A DNA stretch of 64,000 bases from Terriglobia bacterium. GTDB taxonomy: Bacteria > Acidobacteriota > Terriglobia > UBA7540. Position 1 is the stretch's first letter. Every line of letters begins with the position of its first letter. Positions 1 to 8,874 of this stretch are shown one piece after another. The notes beneath the pieces are model-generated. The model made no database searches. It was not told the DNA's origin and worked only from the letters and a program-made list of their open reading frames with translations. The stretch lies in contig DASTAW010000046.1 of the NCBI GenBank assembly GCA_035712365.1, positions 1 through 64,000 on the forward strand, written 5' to 3'. The translations under genes were made by a program, and so were the position numbers.

Positions 1-695
1 CCGCCCCTCGGCGTCGTACTCGTAGGTGGACCATATGTCGTTCAACTGGTTGCCGGCCGCGTCGTAACTGACGGCAGTGCTTCCGATGCTCGTGAGTCGG
101 TTCGTGCTTGAATTATAGCTCATCGCTGGGCACAAACCACCCCCCGAGCCCGGAACACACGTTCCGTTGCCGTACTGGTCGTAGCTGTACATCAGATCGT
201 AGGCCGGACTCCCCGAAGCAACCGCATGCGTCAGCCGGTTCACGGCATCGTAACAATAAGTGAAGGTGTGGCTGTAACCCGGATTCACATTGTCCGTGTA
301 GGTTTCACCCGTTATGCTGCCGTTGTCGCCCGCGCCTTGCGGTATCGTGCACGGCGGGTTGGAGTTTCCCGCATAAGTATAAGTCAGGGAATAATCGGCT
401 GACAGGTTGCTCGAATTGCCCAGTTCCATCAGTACTGGCTGGAGCCGGCTGTTATACTGGCGCGTTTCCTGCGACTGCGCGCAGCCCTGGCCCCCGCACA
501 TCGTGCTGATGGCGCCCCAAGGCGTATAGGTGATGCTCGATACGGCCATATTCGCGCCGTACGTCAAGCTGGTTGGCCGCTGGTTCACGTCGATTCCCAG
601 TCGATTCCCTGGTTCACGATGAATCCCGCCGGGTTTGTATAGCTCGTCACGTCATCCGCCAAGCGCAAATTGTCGAAATTTTCCGGAGATCTCAT
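1..695 (-). pseudogene. RHS/YD-repeat protein fragment, frameshifted, continues past left edge
   Basis: The minus strand reads typical YD-repeat protein: motifs such as YSYDQYGNGT, FTYCYDAVNRLTHA and VSYDAAGNQL recur at the spacing expected of RHS repeats. These proteins form beta-barrel cages around toxin or adhesin domains; what this one carried cannot be seen because its 3' end lies beyond base 1. A first frame from about 695 reads FDNLRLADDVTSYTNPAGF and stops at 587-585. The RHS reading resumes two bases out of phase at the 29-bp duplication (direct repeats 580-588 and 609-617). Removing one copy restores one continuous frame. I therefore call a 5'-truncated, frameshifted remnant. A sequencing or assembly slip is the alternative. 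Confidence 0.7.
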
Positions 696-937
696 TTCTG
701 GGGTGTTATAGATAAACTGGACAGCTTTGCTGAACGATTGCGGCCTTTGCGGACCCTGCGCACCGAATCGCCTGAACCAGGGTGGAGCACGCCAGGCCGA
801 TCACATGCCTAGTCCTTCCCCGGGGCCGATGCCCGTAACGAAACGAGTGCCGCAACCCTTTCAAGGCGGCAGGAAGTGTGTTAGCCTGATGGTTGTGCCG
901 GGGCTGGCTATGAGGTCACACCCTTGCGCAATCGCTT

Positions 938-1621
938 ATGGCCTCGATTGTGCCTTCGCTGCTCGCAGGAGACTTTGCCCGGCTGGGAGAATCACTGGGA
1001 CTTATCGAGGCTCTGGGAGTGTCGTCCGTCCATATTGACGTCATGGATGGCCATTTCCGGCCCCAGATTTCTGTCGGGCAACCGGTCGTTCGCAGCATCC
1101 GAAAGGCGACCCGTTTGAAGGTGGACGTTCACCTGATGATTGAGCGCCCTGAGCGTTATATCGAGGACTTTGTTGAAGCTGGCACGGATTCCCTCGCAAT
1201 CCACCTTGAGACAACCCAGAACATAAGCCTGGCCATTGGCGCGGCGCGAAAATTGGGAGTGAAAGTGGGCGTGGCCCTGAACGCTGCTACGCCGGTGGCA
1301 AGCTGCTTCGAAGTCCTGGAAGACCTCAATTTTGTAGTGGTGGAGACGGGGAGTGGAAGCCTTTTGCAGCGGTCCCTCAAAAGAGTGGCAACCTTCGTTA
1401 GGGCGCGCGAGAGCGCTGGATTGAAATTCGCCGTAGCGGCAGAGGGGGATGTCGGCGCCGGCGAAGCGGAACAATTATTACTTGCGGGTGTAGACATCCT
1501 TGTGGTGGGTCCAGCCATCTTTGATAGAAAAGGGCGTGGCGAAGCCATGCGCGCGCTAACGCAGGCATTGAGCGGTGGTTCCCCAGCTTTCGGGCAGGGA
1601 ATCAAGTCCCGGGCCCAGTAA
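938..1621 (+). CDS. Ribulose-phosphate 3-epimerase-like TIM-barrel protein with a degenerate active site
   Basis: The 227-residue protein matches the length of ribulose-5-phosphate 3-epimerase, which interconverts ribulose 5-phosphate and xylulose 5-phosphate in the cytosol. The N-terminal half is canonical: PSLLAGDFARLGE, VHIDVMDGHF (metal-ligand His and Asp) and DVHLMIERPERYI. The C-terminal half is not. The phosphate-loop motif NPGFGGQ is replaced by ETGSGSLLQRS, and the segment aligned with the catalytic EVDGGI reads AAEGDV, so the second catalytic Asp is replaced by Glu or displaced. The end again resembles the family (GVDILVVGPAIF). It may be a divergent epimerase or a paralogue with another sugar-phosphate substrate. 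No clear Shine-Dalgarno sequence precedes the ATG. Confidence 0.75.
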   Translation: MASIVPSLLAGDFARLGESLGLIEALGVSSVHIDVMDGHFRPQISVGQPVVRSIRKATRLKVDVHLMIERPERYIEDFVEAGTDSLAIHLETTQNISLAIGAARKLGVKVGVALNAATPVASCFEVLEDLNFVVVETGSGSLLQRSLKRVATFVRARESAGLKFAVAAEGDVGAGEAEQLLLAGVDILVVGPAIFDRKGRGEAMRALTQALSGGSPAFGQGIKSRAQ

Positions 1622-1700
1622 CTTGGCTGCCGGTTGACAGTTTTGCACTTGGTGCGGGACCTCGAAATTTTCCAGGTTTGCGGGTTTTCACAAGGAAATC

Positions 1701-3005
1701 ATGACAGATTGCTTGCGGCTTAGAGCACAGGACGCGACCCAGGAGGTGGCCGCGCGTGCCTGCATGCGCGGGATAGTTCGGTCGCGACCGCGCTGGATCG
1801 GGCTGCTTTCCCTATTGACTGTGGCCGTCATGACGCTGCCCGGTTGCGTTTTGTTTGTGCACAGAGGGCCAACGGACAACCTGCTCCCAACCGGCCAGCA
1901 GCCCGACAAGATTCTCTATGAAAAGTCCCTTGACGCCATAAACCACGGCCATTATGACGTTGGCCGGCTGACACTCCAGGCGCTGCTCAATACTTATCCC
2001 GACAGCGAATACCTCGCTAAAGCCAAATTGGCGATTGCGGATTCCTACTTTGAGCAGGGTGGGACCGCAGGACTTACCGAATCCGAGGCCGAGTACAAGG
2101 ATTTCCAGACCTTCTTCCCGACAGCTCCCGAGGCGCCGATGGCCCAGTACCGAGTGGCCATGTCGCACTTCCGGCTGATGGGGAAACCCGACCGCGACCT
2201 GACCCAGATCCGGCTGGCCGAGGCGGAGTTTAAGGAATTTCTTCTGAAGTATCCTGACAGCGATCTGATGCCCCGCGCCAAGGCCCGATTGCGCGAGGTC
2301 CAGGAAGTCCTGGCTCAGGGTGAATTTGAGATTGCGCGATTCTATTTCGAAAAGCATGCCAATCCGGCAGCTGAGTCTCGCCTGCTGGAAATCGTGGACC
2401 ATTATCCCTCGTTCAGCGAGGCGGATACGGCATGCTGGTATCTGGCGCAGACATACGAACGTCTGAAAAAGCCGAATGACGCTGTTCCGTATTACGCTCG
2501 GATTCTGACCGACTATCCGTTAAGCCCGATGGTATCGGGCGCCAAGGAGCAGCTTGTTGCAATGCACCAACCGGTCCCCAGGGCGAGTAGGGCGACCCTG
2601 GCGCGTGCCCACGCCGACGCTCTGCATGATTCTCGTCTGAGCCTGGTGGAGAAGGTCATGGGGACTTTCTCCAGTGCGCCTAACCTCGCTGCCACCCGGC
2701 ATGGAGCTGTGGTCCTTACGAATCCCTCCAACAACCCGGTGATGATGGCAAAGAATCCCCAGCCCGGTGAGACTTCAGGAACTGCAATCGCTGTCCAGCC
2801 GGTGGGCGAGGAAGCCCTGAAGAGCGGCAAAGCCGTTGATCCCGCTGCTTCTGCGGACAATTCGGCGGTCGCCAAGGCGTCGCCCGATCCCAAAGCGAAG
2901 GATAAGGCTGCGGACAAGCCCGACGACGAAGCAAAGACAGCCACAGTCCCAAAGAAGAAATCAGGCCCCCTCCACATGTTTAAGATGGTTCTTAAGCCTT
3001 TCTGA
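1701..3005 (+). CDS. bamD: BamD-like outer membrane assembly lipoprotein with TPR repeats
   Basis: The 434-residue protein has a basic N-terminus, a hydrophobic stretch and a lipobox (TLPGC, Cys49), so it should be a lipoprotein. Residues about 68-280 form helical TPR-type repeats with the BamD pattern (YEKSLDAINHGHYDVGRLTLQ, LLNTYPDSEYLAKAKLAIADSYF). BamD works with BamA on the periplasmic face of the outer membrane to insert beta-barrel proteins. The C-terminal 150 residues are longer than in E. coli BamD and end in a low-complexity Lys/Ala/Asp tail. An AAGGA sequence sits just before the first ATG. An internal Met22 (1764) would give a more compact signal peptide and is a possible alternative start. 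Confidence 0.8.
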   Translation: MTDCLRLRAQDATQEVAARACMRGIVRSRPRWIGLLSLLTVAVMTLPGCVLFVHRGPTDNLLPTGQQPDKILYEKSLDAINHGHYDVGRLTLQALLNTYPDSEYLAKAKLAIADSYFEQGGTAGLTESEAEYKDFQTFFPTAPEAPMAQYRVAMSHFRLMGKPDRDLTQIRLAEAEFKEFLLKYPDSDLMPRAKARLREVQEVLAQGEFEIARFYFEKHANPAAESRLLEIVDHYPSFSEADTACWYLAQTYERLKKPNDAVPYYARILTDYPLSPMVSGAKEQLVAMHQPVPRASRATLARAHADALHDSRLSLVEKVMGTFSSAPNLAATRHGAVVLTNPSNNPVMMAKNPQPGETSGTAIAVQPVGEEALKSGKAVDPAASADNSAVAKASPDPKAKDKAADKPDDEAKTATVPKKKSGPLHMFKMVLKPF

Positions 3006-3110
3006 ACGTGTGGCTTAGCCATCCTTACTGCTTCACCCCGGCCCTGAAGAATCTCTGTTCAGGTTCTAGGCTCGCACTGGCAAAGTCTGGGGCCTTGGCC
3101 AAGAGGCCTC

Positions 3111-3181
3111 CGCCGAAGGCGCATCTCAACGAGTGCTCCATTTTGGTACAACTTCCTTCGGCGCCTTGGTATAAGAGATGC
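3111..3181. other. Overlapping inverted repeats between bamD and valS
   Basis: In the 322-bp gap before valS, CGCCGAAGG (3111-3119) is complementary to CCTTCGGCG (3155-3163), and GCATCTC (3121-3127) to GAGATGC (3175-3181). The second left arm lies in the loop of the first stem, so the two stems form a pseudoknot or are alternatives. They lie upstream of the putative valS promoter, so they may act at the 3' end of the bamD transcript. No T-tract follows. I see nothing else recognisable in 3006-3193. Confidence 0.35.
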
Positions 3182-3193
3182 GGTGCCCGCAAG

Positions 3194-3222
3194 TTGACCG
3201 GCTCGCGGCCTGACGATATAGT
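3194..3222 (+). promoter_or_regulatory. Putative sigma70-type promoter for valS
   Basis: A TTGACC -35 box (3194-3199), a 17-bp spacer and a TATAGT -10 box (3217-3222) lie about 105 bp before the valS GTG. Both hexamers are one base from consensus and the spacing is ideal. The inferred leader is about 100 nt. Confidence 0.5.
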
Positions 3223-3327
3223 AATCTAACCTTAAGCTTTACCAGTGACCTGTTAACGATCCGCACTTCCGGAGAGGCTTTTCAGTGCCTGGGATGCAGA
3301 TCGGGTGCAACGGGGATTGGAGCGAGA

Positions 3328-6075
3328 GTGCAAACCGAGATCCCCAAGGTCTATTCCCCTGAATCCATTGAGCCTTACTGGGCACGGGTATGGGTTGAGA
3401 AGGAGCTCTACCGCCCGGCGGACGATCCTTCCTGTCCGCGTTTCAGCCTGGTGATCCCGCCGCCCAACGTGACCGGGTCGCTCCACATTGGGCACATGCT
3501 GGAACACACGGAGATTGACATCCTGATGCGTTGGCATCGCATGCGCGGAGAAGACGTTCTGTGGCTACCGGGGACCGACCACGCTTCCATTGCCACTCAA
3601 ATGGTGGTGGAGCAGGAGATCGGACGCGAAGCTCTGCCGGAACTTGGGGGTCAAGCGTCGGCAACAGCTTCCTGGAGGCGCGAGGGCCGCCGTCTGCGGA
3701 TTGAAATGGGCCGGTCGAAGTTCCTTGAGCGCTGCTGGCAATGGAAGGAACAGAGCGGCGGGAGGATCAGGAAGCAGATGGAGCGGCTGGGCGCTTCGGT
3801 TGACTGGACGCGCGAGCGTTTCACGATGGATGCCGAGTACTCGCGTGCCGTCTTCCAGGTATTTGCCCGGCTCTACAACGATGGTTTAATTTATCGGGGC
3901 ACCTACATCGTCAACTGGTGCCCGCGTTGCGGAACGGCGGTGAGTGATCTTGAAGTGGCACACGAGGAGCGTGCCGGCAAGCTCTGGTACATCCGGTATC
4001 CGTTTGAAGACGGTCGCGACTACATCACTGTCGCAACAACGCGTCCGGAAACCATGCTGGGCGATACCGCCGTGGCAGTGAATCCCAAGGATGAGCGATA
4101 CCGTCATGCCGTGGGCCGGAGACTGGCACTTCCGCTGCTCAAACGCGTCATTCCCATTGTTGCCGATGAATTTGTCGATCCGAACTTCGGGACAGGCGCG
4201 GTGAAAGTCACGCCCGCCCACGATCCCAACGACTTTGCCATCGCCGGCCGTCATAGCCTGCCGCAGTTGAAGGTTCTGGATGAAGAGGCGCGCATGACGG
4301 AGGCCGCCGGCCCTTACCAGGGACTCGATCGCTACAAAGCTCGGGAGCGCATCCTGGATGATCTTCGATTAGCCGGGCTCCTGGAGAGAGAAGAGGACTA
4401 CGCTTTAAGCGTGGGCATCTGCAGCCGCTGCAAAACTGTGGTTGAGCCGATCCTGTCAAAACAATGGTTCATGAAGATGCAGCCTCTGGCCGGACCCGCC
4501 ATCCGCGCGGTGGAGGAAGGCCGCATCAGGATTGTTCCCGAGAACTACCGCAAGATCTATCTGGACTGGATGTCCAACATTCACGACTGGTGCATTTCGC
4601 GCCAGCTCTGGTGGGGCCACCGCATCCCGGTCTGGACGTGCAGGCAGTGCGGCGAGGTGATTGTTTCGGAAGAGTCGCCGGCGACCTGCCCAAAGTGCGC
4701 GGGCAGAGATCTTCAGCCTGAGACCGATGTTCTCGACACCTGGTTCAGCTCGGCGTTGTGGCCGTTCGCAACGCTCGGCTGGCCGGAAGATACGGCCGAC
4801 CTGCGCCGCTACTATCCCACCGACCTGATGATCATGGGCTTTGACATCCTGTTCTTCTGGGGCGCGCGCATGATCATGATGGGCCTGAAGTTCATGGATG
4901 ACGTGCCGTTTCGCGAGCTCTACATCCATGCTCTGGTCCGCGACGCCGAACGACAGAAGATGTCAAAGACCAAGGGCAATGTGATTGACCCGCTCGAGGT
5001 GACGGAGCAATACGGAACAGATGCCGTCCGCTTTGCGCTGGCCATTAGCGCCGCGCCGGGCACCGACATCGCTTTCAGCTACGACAAGATTAAATCGTAC
5101 CGCGCTTTTGCCAACAAAATCTGGAACGCCAGTCGTTTTATTCTGATGAACCTCGAGAAGCTTGCTCCGGAAGTCCGCACGCGCATCTCAGCCGCGACAA
5201 AAGCGGCTCCAGAGAATGGGTTTGGGCCTCTGCCAACAGCGCCGACCCTGGCGCTGGCGGACCAATGGATGTTTTCACGGCTGGCGGCCATCACAAAGGA
5301 AATTGAAGAGGCCCTGGCGGACTACCGCTTCCACGAAGCTTCCTTCAAGGTCTATCACTTCTTTTGGGGTGAGTTCTGCGACTGGTATCTCGAATGGATT
5401 AAGCCGGAAATCGCCAGGACGCTGGGCCCGGATGATTCCTGCAACTCCTGGGCGAACCTCCTGCTGATTTTCGAATCGGCGCTTCACCTGTTGCACCCGT
5501 TCATGCCGTTTATCACGGAAGAGCTCTGGCATCGCCTGCCCAATCGCGCCGATGAGGTATCAATTTCCCTCACGCCTTTTGCGCTGGTGAGTGCGCGGGC
5601 CGCGAATCCGGTTGCGGAAAAAGACTTTGAGAACATCCGCAGCCTGGTGGTGGCGGCGCGTAACGCCAAAGCGGAATCAGGTTTGCAGAAAGAAAATGTC
5701 GGGGCGCGAACGGCGAGTGAAGATGCGGCGATTCTTGACCTTTTCAATGTTCACCGGCAAACCGTTCTGAGGCTGGCCGGGCTTGAATCGCTGGAGACCG
5801 TTTCCGGGGGGCTTGAAGGGGGAATCCCCGTGACCTCCGCATTTGAATTTCAGCTTGTCCACCACAAGCAGGTTGACGATGACGTCGAGCGTGCGCGGCT
5901 CGGCAGGGAAAAGGAGAAGTTGGAAGGGGCATTGTTTCGCGTGAAAAAGCAGCTCGAAAACAGAAGCTTTCTGGATCGCGCGCCCGAGGATGTTGTTCGG
6001 AAGACCGAAAACCATCGCGCCGAGCTTGAAGTTCAATTTCAGAAAGTTGTTGAGTCTCTCGAAAGGCTGGGATGA
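3328..6075 (+). CDS. valS: Valyl-tRNA synthetase
   Basis: This 915-residue class I aminoacyl-tRNA synthetase charges tRNA-Val with valine. The HIGH signature is in PPNVTGSLHIGHM near residue 46, and the KMSKS-type loop is KMSKTKGNVIDP near residue 550. Between them lies the CP1 editing domain, with the typical VATTRPETMLGDTAVAV and GTGAVKVTPAHDPND motifs that hydrolyse Thr-tRNA-Val. Zinc-type CxxC pairs are present (NWCPRCG, CRQCG, CPKC). The C-terminus is a coiled-coil arm rich in Arg, Glu and Lys, as is usual for ValRS. The start codon is GTG. The gene is followed after 13 bp by nadC on the same strand. Confidence 0.97.
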   Translation: MQTEIPKVYSPESIEPYWARVWVEKELYRPADDPSCPRFSLVIPPPNVTGSLHIGHMLEHTEIDILMRWHRMRGEDVLWLPGTDHASIATQMVVEQEIGREALPELGGQASATASWRREGRRLRIEMGRSKFLERCWQWKEQSGGRIRKQMERLGASVDWTRERFTMDAEYSRAVFQVFARLYNDGLIYRGTYIVNWCPRCGTAVSDLEVAHEERAGKLWYIRYPFEDGRDYITVATTRPETMLGDTAVAVNPKDERYRHAVGRRLALPLLKRVIPIVADEFVDPNFGTGAVKVTPAHDPNDFAIAGRHSLPQLKVLDEEARMTEAAGPYQGLDRYKARERILDDLRLAGLLEREEDYALSVGICSRCKTVVEPILSKQWFMKMQPLAGPAIRAVEEGRIRIVPENYRKIYLDWMSNIHDWCISRQLWWGHRIPVWTCRQCGEVIVSEESPATCPKCAGRDLQPETDVLDTWFSSALWPFATLGWPEDTADLRRYYPTDLMIMGFDILFFWGARMIMMGLKFMDDVPFRELYIHALVRDAERQKMSKTKGNVIDPLEVTEQYGTDAVRFALAISAAPGTDIAFSYDKIKSYRAFANKIWNASRFILMNLEKLAPEVRTRISAATKAAPENGFGPLPTAPTLALADQWMFSRLAAITKEIEEALADYRFHEASFKVYHFFWGEFCDWYLEWIKPEIARTLGPDDSCNSWANLLLIFESALHLLHPFMPFITEELWHRLPNRADEVSISLTPFALVSARAANPVAEKDFENIRSLVVAARNAKAESGLQKENVGARTASEDAAILDLFNVHRQTVLRLAGLESLETVSGGLEGGIPVTSAFEFQLVHHKQVDDDVERARLGREKEKLEGALFRVKKQLENRSFLDRAPEDVVRKTENHRAELEVQFQKVVESLERLG

Positions 6076-6088
6076 CCGCGTGGCGGGA

Positions 6089-6970
6089 ATGAATCAAGGC
6101 CATTCTGCATCGCTCGACGAGATGGTGTCAGGCCTTCCTGTGCAGCAGGTCCGCAGGGTCGTGTCCCGCGCCCTGGTTGAAGACCTCGGCGACGGCGATT
6201 TGACCACCAGCCTGACTGTCCCTGAGACGGCCAAGGCGCGGGGGACGTTCTATTCCAAGCAGCCTTTGGTGGTGGCCGGGCTTCCCGTGGCGGCAGAAGT
6301 TTTTAGAATGCTGGAACCGGACTACGAGTGGAAGGCCGTGACATCGGACGGCACCGCCGTGCTTGCGGGTGAGCCATTGGCCACGGTGGAAGGAAAAGCC
6401 GCCACACTGCTCTCCGGCGAACGCGTGGCGTTGAATTTTCTTCAACGCTTGAGCGGAATCGCGACCCTTACACGGAAATTCAAAGACCAACTGCGAGGGC
6501 TGAAGACGGAATTGCTGGACACCCGCAAGACCTCTCCGGGCCTGCGAATTCTTGAGAAGTACGCTGTCAGCATGGGCGGCGGGACGAACCACCGGATGGG
6601 GCTCGATGACGGAATCCTGATCAAGAACAACCATATTGCGATTGCGGGCGGCATCGGTGCCGCAATCCAGCGGGTGCGGCCGGGACGTCCAGCCCGGATG
6701 CCGATTGAGGTCGAGGTCCGAACTCCCCAGGAGCTTGAAGAAGCGATTGGCGCTGGCGCCGATCTTGCCCTGCTGGACAACATGTCGCCCGGCGAAGTGG
6801 CGGAGTGCGTCAGCCTGGCCCGAGGGCGCGTGCTGCTGGAAGTATCAGGCGGCGTGAGTCTTGAAAACGTGCATGCCTACGCCGAGACAGGCGTTGACAG
6901 AATTTCCGTTGGCGCGCTGACGCACTCGGCGCCTGCCGTTGATATCCATTTCCTGATTGAGCCTTTTTAA
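6089..6970 (+). CDS. nadC: Nicotinate-nucleotide pyrophosphorylase (quinolinate phosphoribosyltransferase)
   Basis: The enzyme converts quinolinate and PRPP to nicotinate mononucleotide, carbon dioxide and pyrophosphate in de novo NAD synthesis. The 293-residue protein carries the family signatures ALVEDLGDGDLTT, ERVALNFLQRLSGIAT, LLDTRKTSPGLR, GGGTNHRMGLDDGILIKNNHI and EVEVRTPQELEEA, and ends with ISVGALTHSAPAVDI. I place the start at ATG 6089, 13 bp after the valS stop and preceded by GCGGGA. A longer reading from 5990 would overlap valS and adds no conserved sequence. Confidence 0.96.
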   Translation: MNQGHSASLDEMVSGLPVQQVRRVVSRALVEDLGDGDLTTSLTVPETAKARGTFYSKQPLVVAGLPVAAEVFRMLEPDYEWKAVTSDGTAVLAGEPLATVEGKAATLLSGERVALNFLQRLSGIATLTRKFKDQLRGLKTELLDTRKTSPGLRILEKYAVSMGGGTNHRMGLDDGILIKNNHIAIAGGIGAAIQRVRPGRPARMPIEVEVRTPQELEEAIGAGADLALLDNMSPGEVAECVSLARGRVLLEVSGGVSLENVHAYAETGVDRISVGALTHSAPAVDIHFLIEPF

Positions 6971-7044
6971 GTGGAACCGGCGCGCTCCGGCGCGCGAGCG
7001 GCTTTGGGCAAGGGCGCCCGGTCCATGCGCCATGGGGAACAGGC

Positions 7045-8037
7045 ATGAGCCTCGGAACCACAGATCACAAGATCGATCGACTGGTCCACCTGCTGGTCAA
7101 GAACGCGACCGTGGTGGTGCCCGGGCCCAAGATCGCCTCTGAGATTGGCGTTTCAAGGTCCACGGTGTGGGAGTGGATCGAAAAACTGCGCGAACTGGGC
7201 GTTGCCATCAAGGGACATGCAAGCCACGGCTACCAGCTTGAGAAATTGCCCGATGTTCTCGTGCCGAGCCTGGTGCGGGCTGAACTCCCGAACGCAGAAA
7301 TCGGGCATAAGGTCATCCACTACTTTCGCACTGATTCGACCAACAGCGCAGCACTCGAATTGGGCGCCCAGGCTGCGCCTCATGGCACGGTGGTCATCGC
7401 CGAAGAGCAGACAGCCGGGCGGGGGCGGCTGGGGCGGAAGTGGTATTCTGAAAAATCCAGCGGGATCTATGCTTCAATTATCTTGCGGCCGCCGCTCGCC
7501 CCAGCGGCTGCGCCTGTCCTGACCCTGCTGGCGGGCGTTGCCGTGCACAGCGCTGTGCGTTCGGCCACCGGCCTCGGTGGCGACATCCGCTGGCCCAACG
7601 ATCTGCTGGTGAATGGCAAAAAAGTTTGCGGAATTCTCACGGAGATGAGGGCTGAAGTTGACCGCCTTCACATGGTGGTACTGGGCATCGGCATCAATGT
7701 GAATCAGAGCTCGATGCCGGAAGAGCTTCGGGAAATCGCGACATCGCTCGCGCTTGAAGGGGGGCGCCACTACTCGCGGCTGCACATCCTGGTGGAATTG
7801 CTTCGCGACGTCGAACGTTACTATCATATGCTTTTGAATGAAGGCAACCCGGCCATTGTTCGGGAGTGGTCGGCGGCCTCGAGCTATGCCGATGGAAAGC
7901 GCGTCCGCGTGAACGCCGGCGGGTGTGAATATTCCGGCGTCACTTCGGGCCTTGATGCGAGCGGCGCACTGAAGGTCCGTCGCGATGACGGCCGGCAGGG
8001 GCTGCTGGTGGCAGGCGAGATCACCGAACTGAGATAG
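7045..8037 (+). CDS. birA: Biotin-[acetyl-CoA carboxylase] ligase with N-terminal helix-turn-helix
   Basis: The 330-residue protein attaches biotin to the carboxyl carrier protein of acetyl-CoA carboxylase through biotinyl-AMP. Residues 1-65 form a winged helix (KIASEIGVSRSTVWEWIEKLRELGVAIKGH), so it is the bifunctional type that may also repress biotin genes. The ligase core shows DSTNS, AEEQTAGRGRLGRKW (adenylate loop) and DIRWPNDLLVNGKKVCGIL. A small C-terminal SH3-like domain follows. It sits between nadC and coaX in a cofactor-biosynthesis run. The ATG at 7045 lacks a strong Shine-Dalgarno sequence. Confidence 0.95.
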   Translation: MSLGTTDHKIDRLVHLLVKNATVVVPGPKIASEIGVSRSTVWEWIEKLRELGVAIKGHASHGYQLEKLPDVLVPSLVRAELPNAEIGHKVIHYFRTDSTNSAALELGAQAAPHGTVVIAEEQTAGRGRLGRKWYSEKSSGIYASIILRPPLAPAAAPVLTLLAGVAVHSAVRSATGLGGDIRWPNDLLVNGKKVCGILTEMRAEVDRLHMVVLGIGINVNQSSMPEELREIATSLALEGGRHYSRLHILVELLRDVERYYHMLLNEGNPAIVREWSAASSYADGKRVRVNAGGCEYSGVTSGLDASGALKVRRDDGRQGLLVAGEITELR

Positions 8038-8089
8038 CCGCGCCTTCGCCCTTGCTGTCCAGGACGCTTTCGTACCGAGCAGGAACACC

Positions 8090-8872
8090 ATGCTTCTCGT
8101 CATTGATGCTGGCAACACGAATACATGTCTAGGGGTTTTCAAAGAGCGCGAGCTGTTCGCCCAGTGGCGCCTTTCCACCCATCGTGAGCAGACGGCCGAC
8201 GAATACGGCATCCTCAGCCGGAACCTTCTCACGCTGGGCGGCATCCAGCCTGGCGAGATCAAAGCCGTGATGGTGTCGAGCGTGGTCCCCACGCTCAATC
8301 CGGTGATTCAGGAGATGGCTGAGCGGTACTTTCACGTCAAGCCGTATTTTCTGGGCCCAGGGGTACGTACCGGAATGGCCATCCACTATGACAACCCGCT
8401 GGAGGTGGGGGCCGACCGCATTGCCAACGCCGTTGCGGCATTTGAAAAATGCGGTGGTCCGTGTATCGTGGTGGATTTCGGCACAGCCATCACTTTCGAT
8501 GCCGTCTCGGAAAAGGGCGAATATCTGGGCGGGGTGATCGCGCCGGGAATCGGTATTTCAGCCGAAGCACTGTTTGCACGCGCCGCCCGCCTGCCGCGCG
8601 TCGAGATTCGCGAGCCCGAACGCGTTATCGGCGCCAACACGGTCTCCAGCATGCAGTCGGGACTCTTCTACGGGTCCGTGGGCCTTGTGGACGGGGTGCT
8701 TGACCGCATGTGCGCTGTGATGGGCGCCAAAACGCGCGTGATTGCCACGGGAGGCCAGGCCGAATTGCTGGCTTCTGCCTTGAAACACAAGCCTCCGGTG
8801 GACCCGTTCCTGACGCTCGAAGGGCTTCGGATCATCTACGAACGAAATGCTTCATCCGCTCATCGCAAATAA
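8090..8872 (+). CDS. coaX: Type III pantothenate kinase
   Basis: It phosphorylates pantothenate in the first step of coenzyme A synthesis. At 260 residues it has the usual CoaX length and the ASKHA-fold motifs: DAGNTNTCLGVF near the N-terminus (phosphate 1), PLEVGADRIANAVAAFEK, CIVVDFGTAITFDAV (phosphate 2), GVIAPGI and VIATGGQAELLA. The type III enzyme is not feedback-inhibited by CoA, as known for the family. It follows birA by 52 bp and almost touches the next gene. Confidence 0.96.
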   Translation: MLLVIDAGNTNTCLGVFKERELFAQWRLSTHREQTADEYGILSRNLLTLGGIQPGEIKAVMVSSVVPTLNPVIQEMAERYFHVKPYFLGPGVRTGMAIHYDNPLEVGADRIANAVAAFEKCGGPCIVVDFGTAITFDAVSEKGEYLGGVIAPGIGISAEALFARAARLPRVEIREPERVIGANTVSSMQSGLFYGSVGLVDGVLDRMCAVMGAKTRVIATGGQAELLASALKHKPPVDPFLTLEGLRIIYERNASSAHRK

Positions 8873-8874
8873 CA

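Noticed and set aside
3111-3330. T-box riboswitch upstream of valS
   Set aside because: No T-box sequence, specifier loop or antiterminator could be found, and the best promoter lies too close to the gene for a T-box leader.
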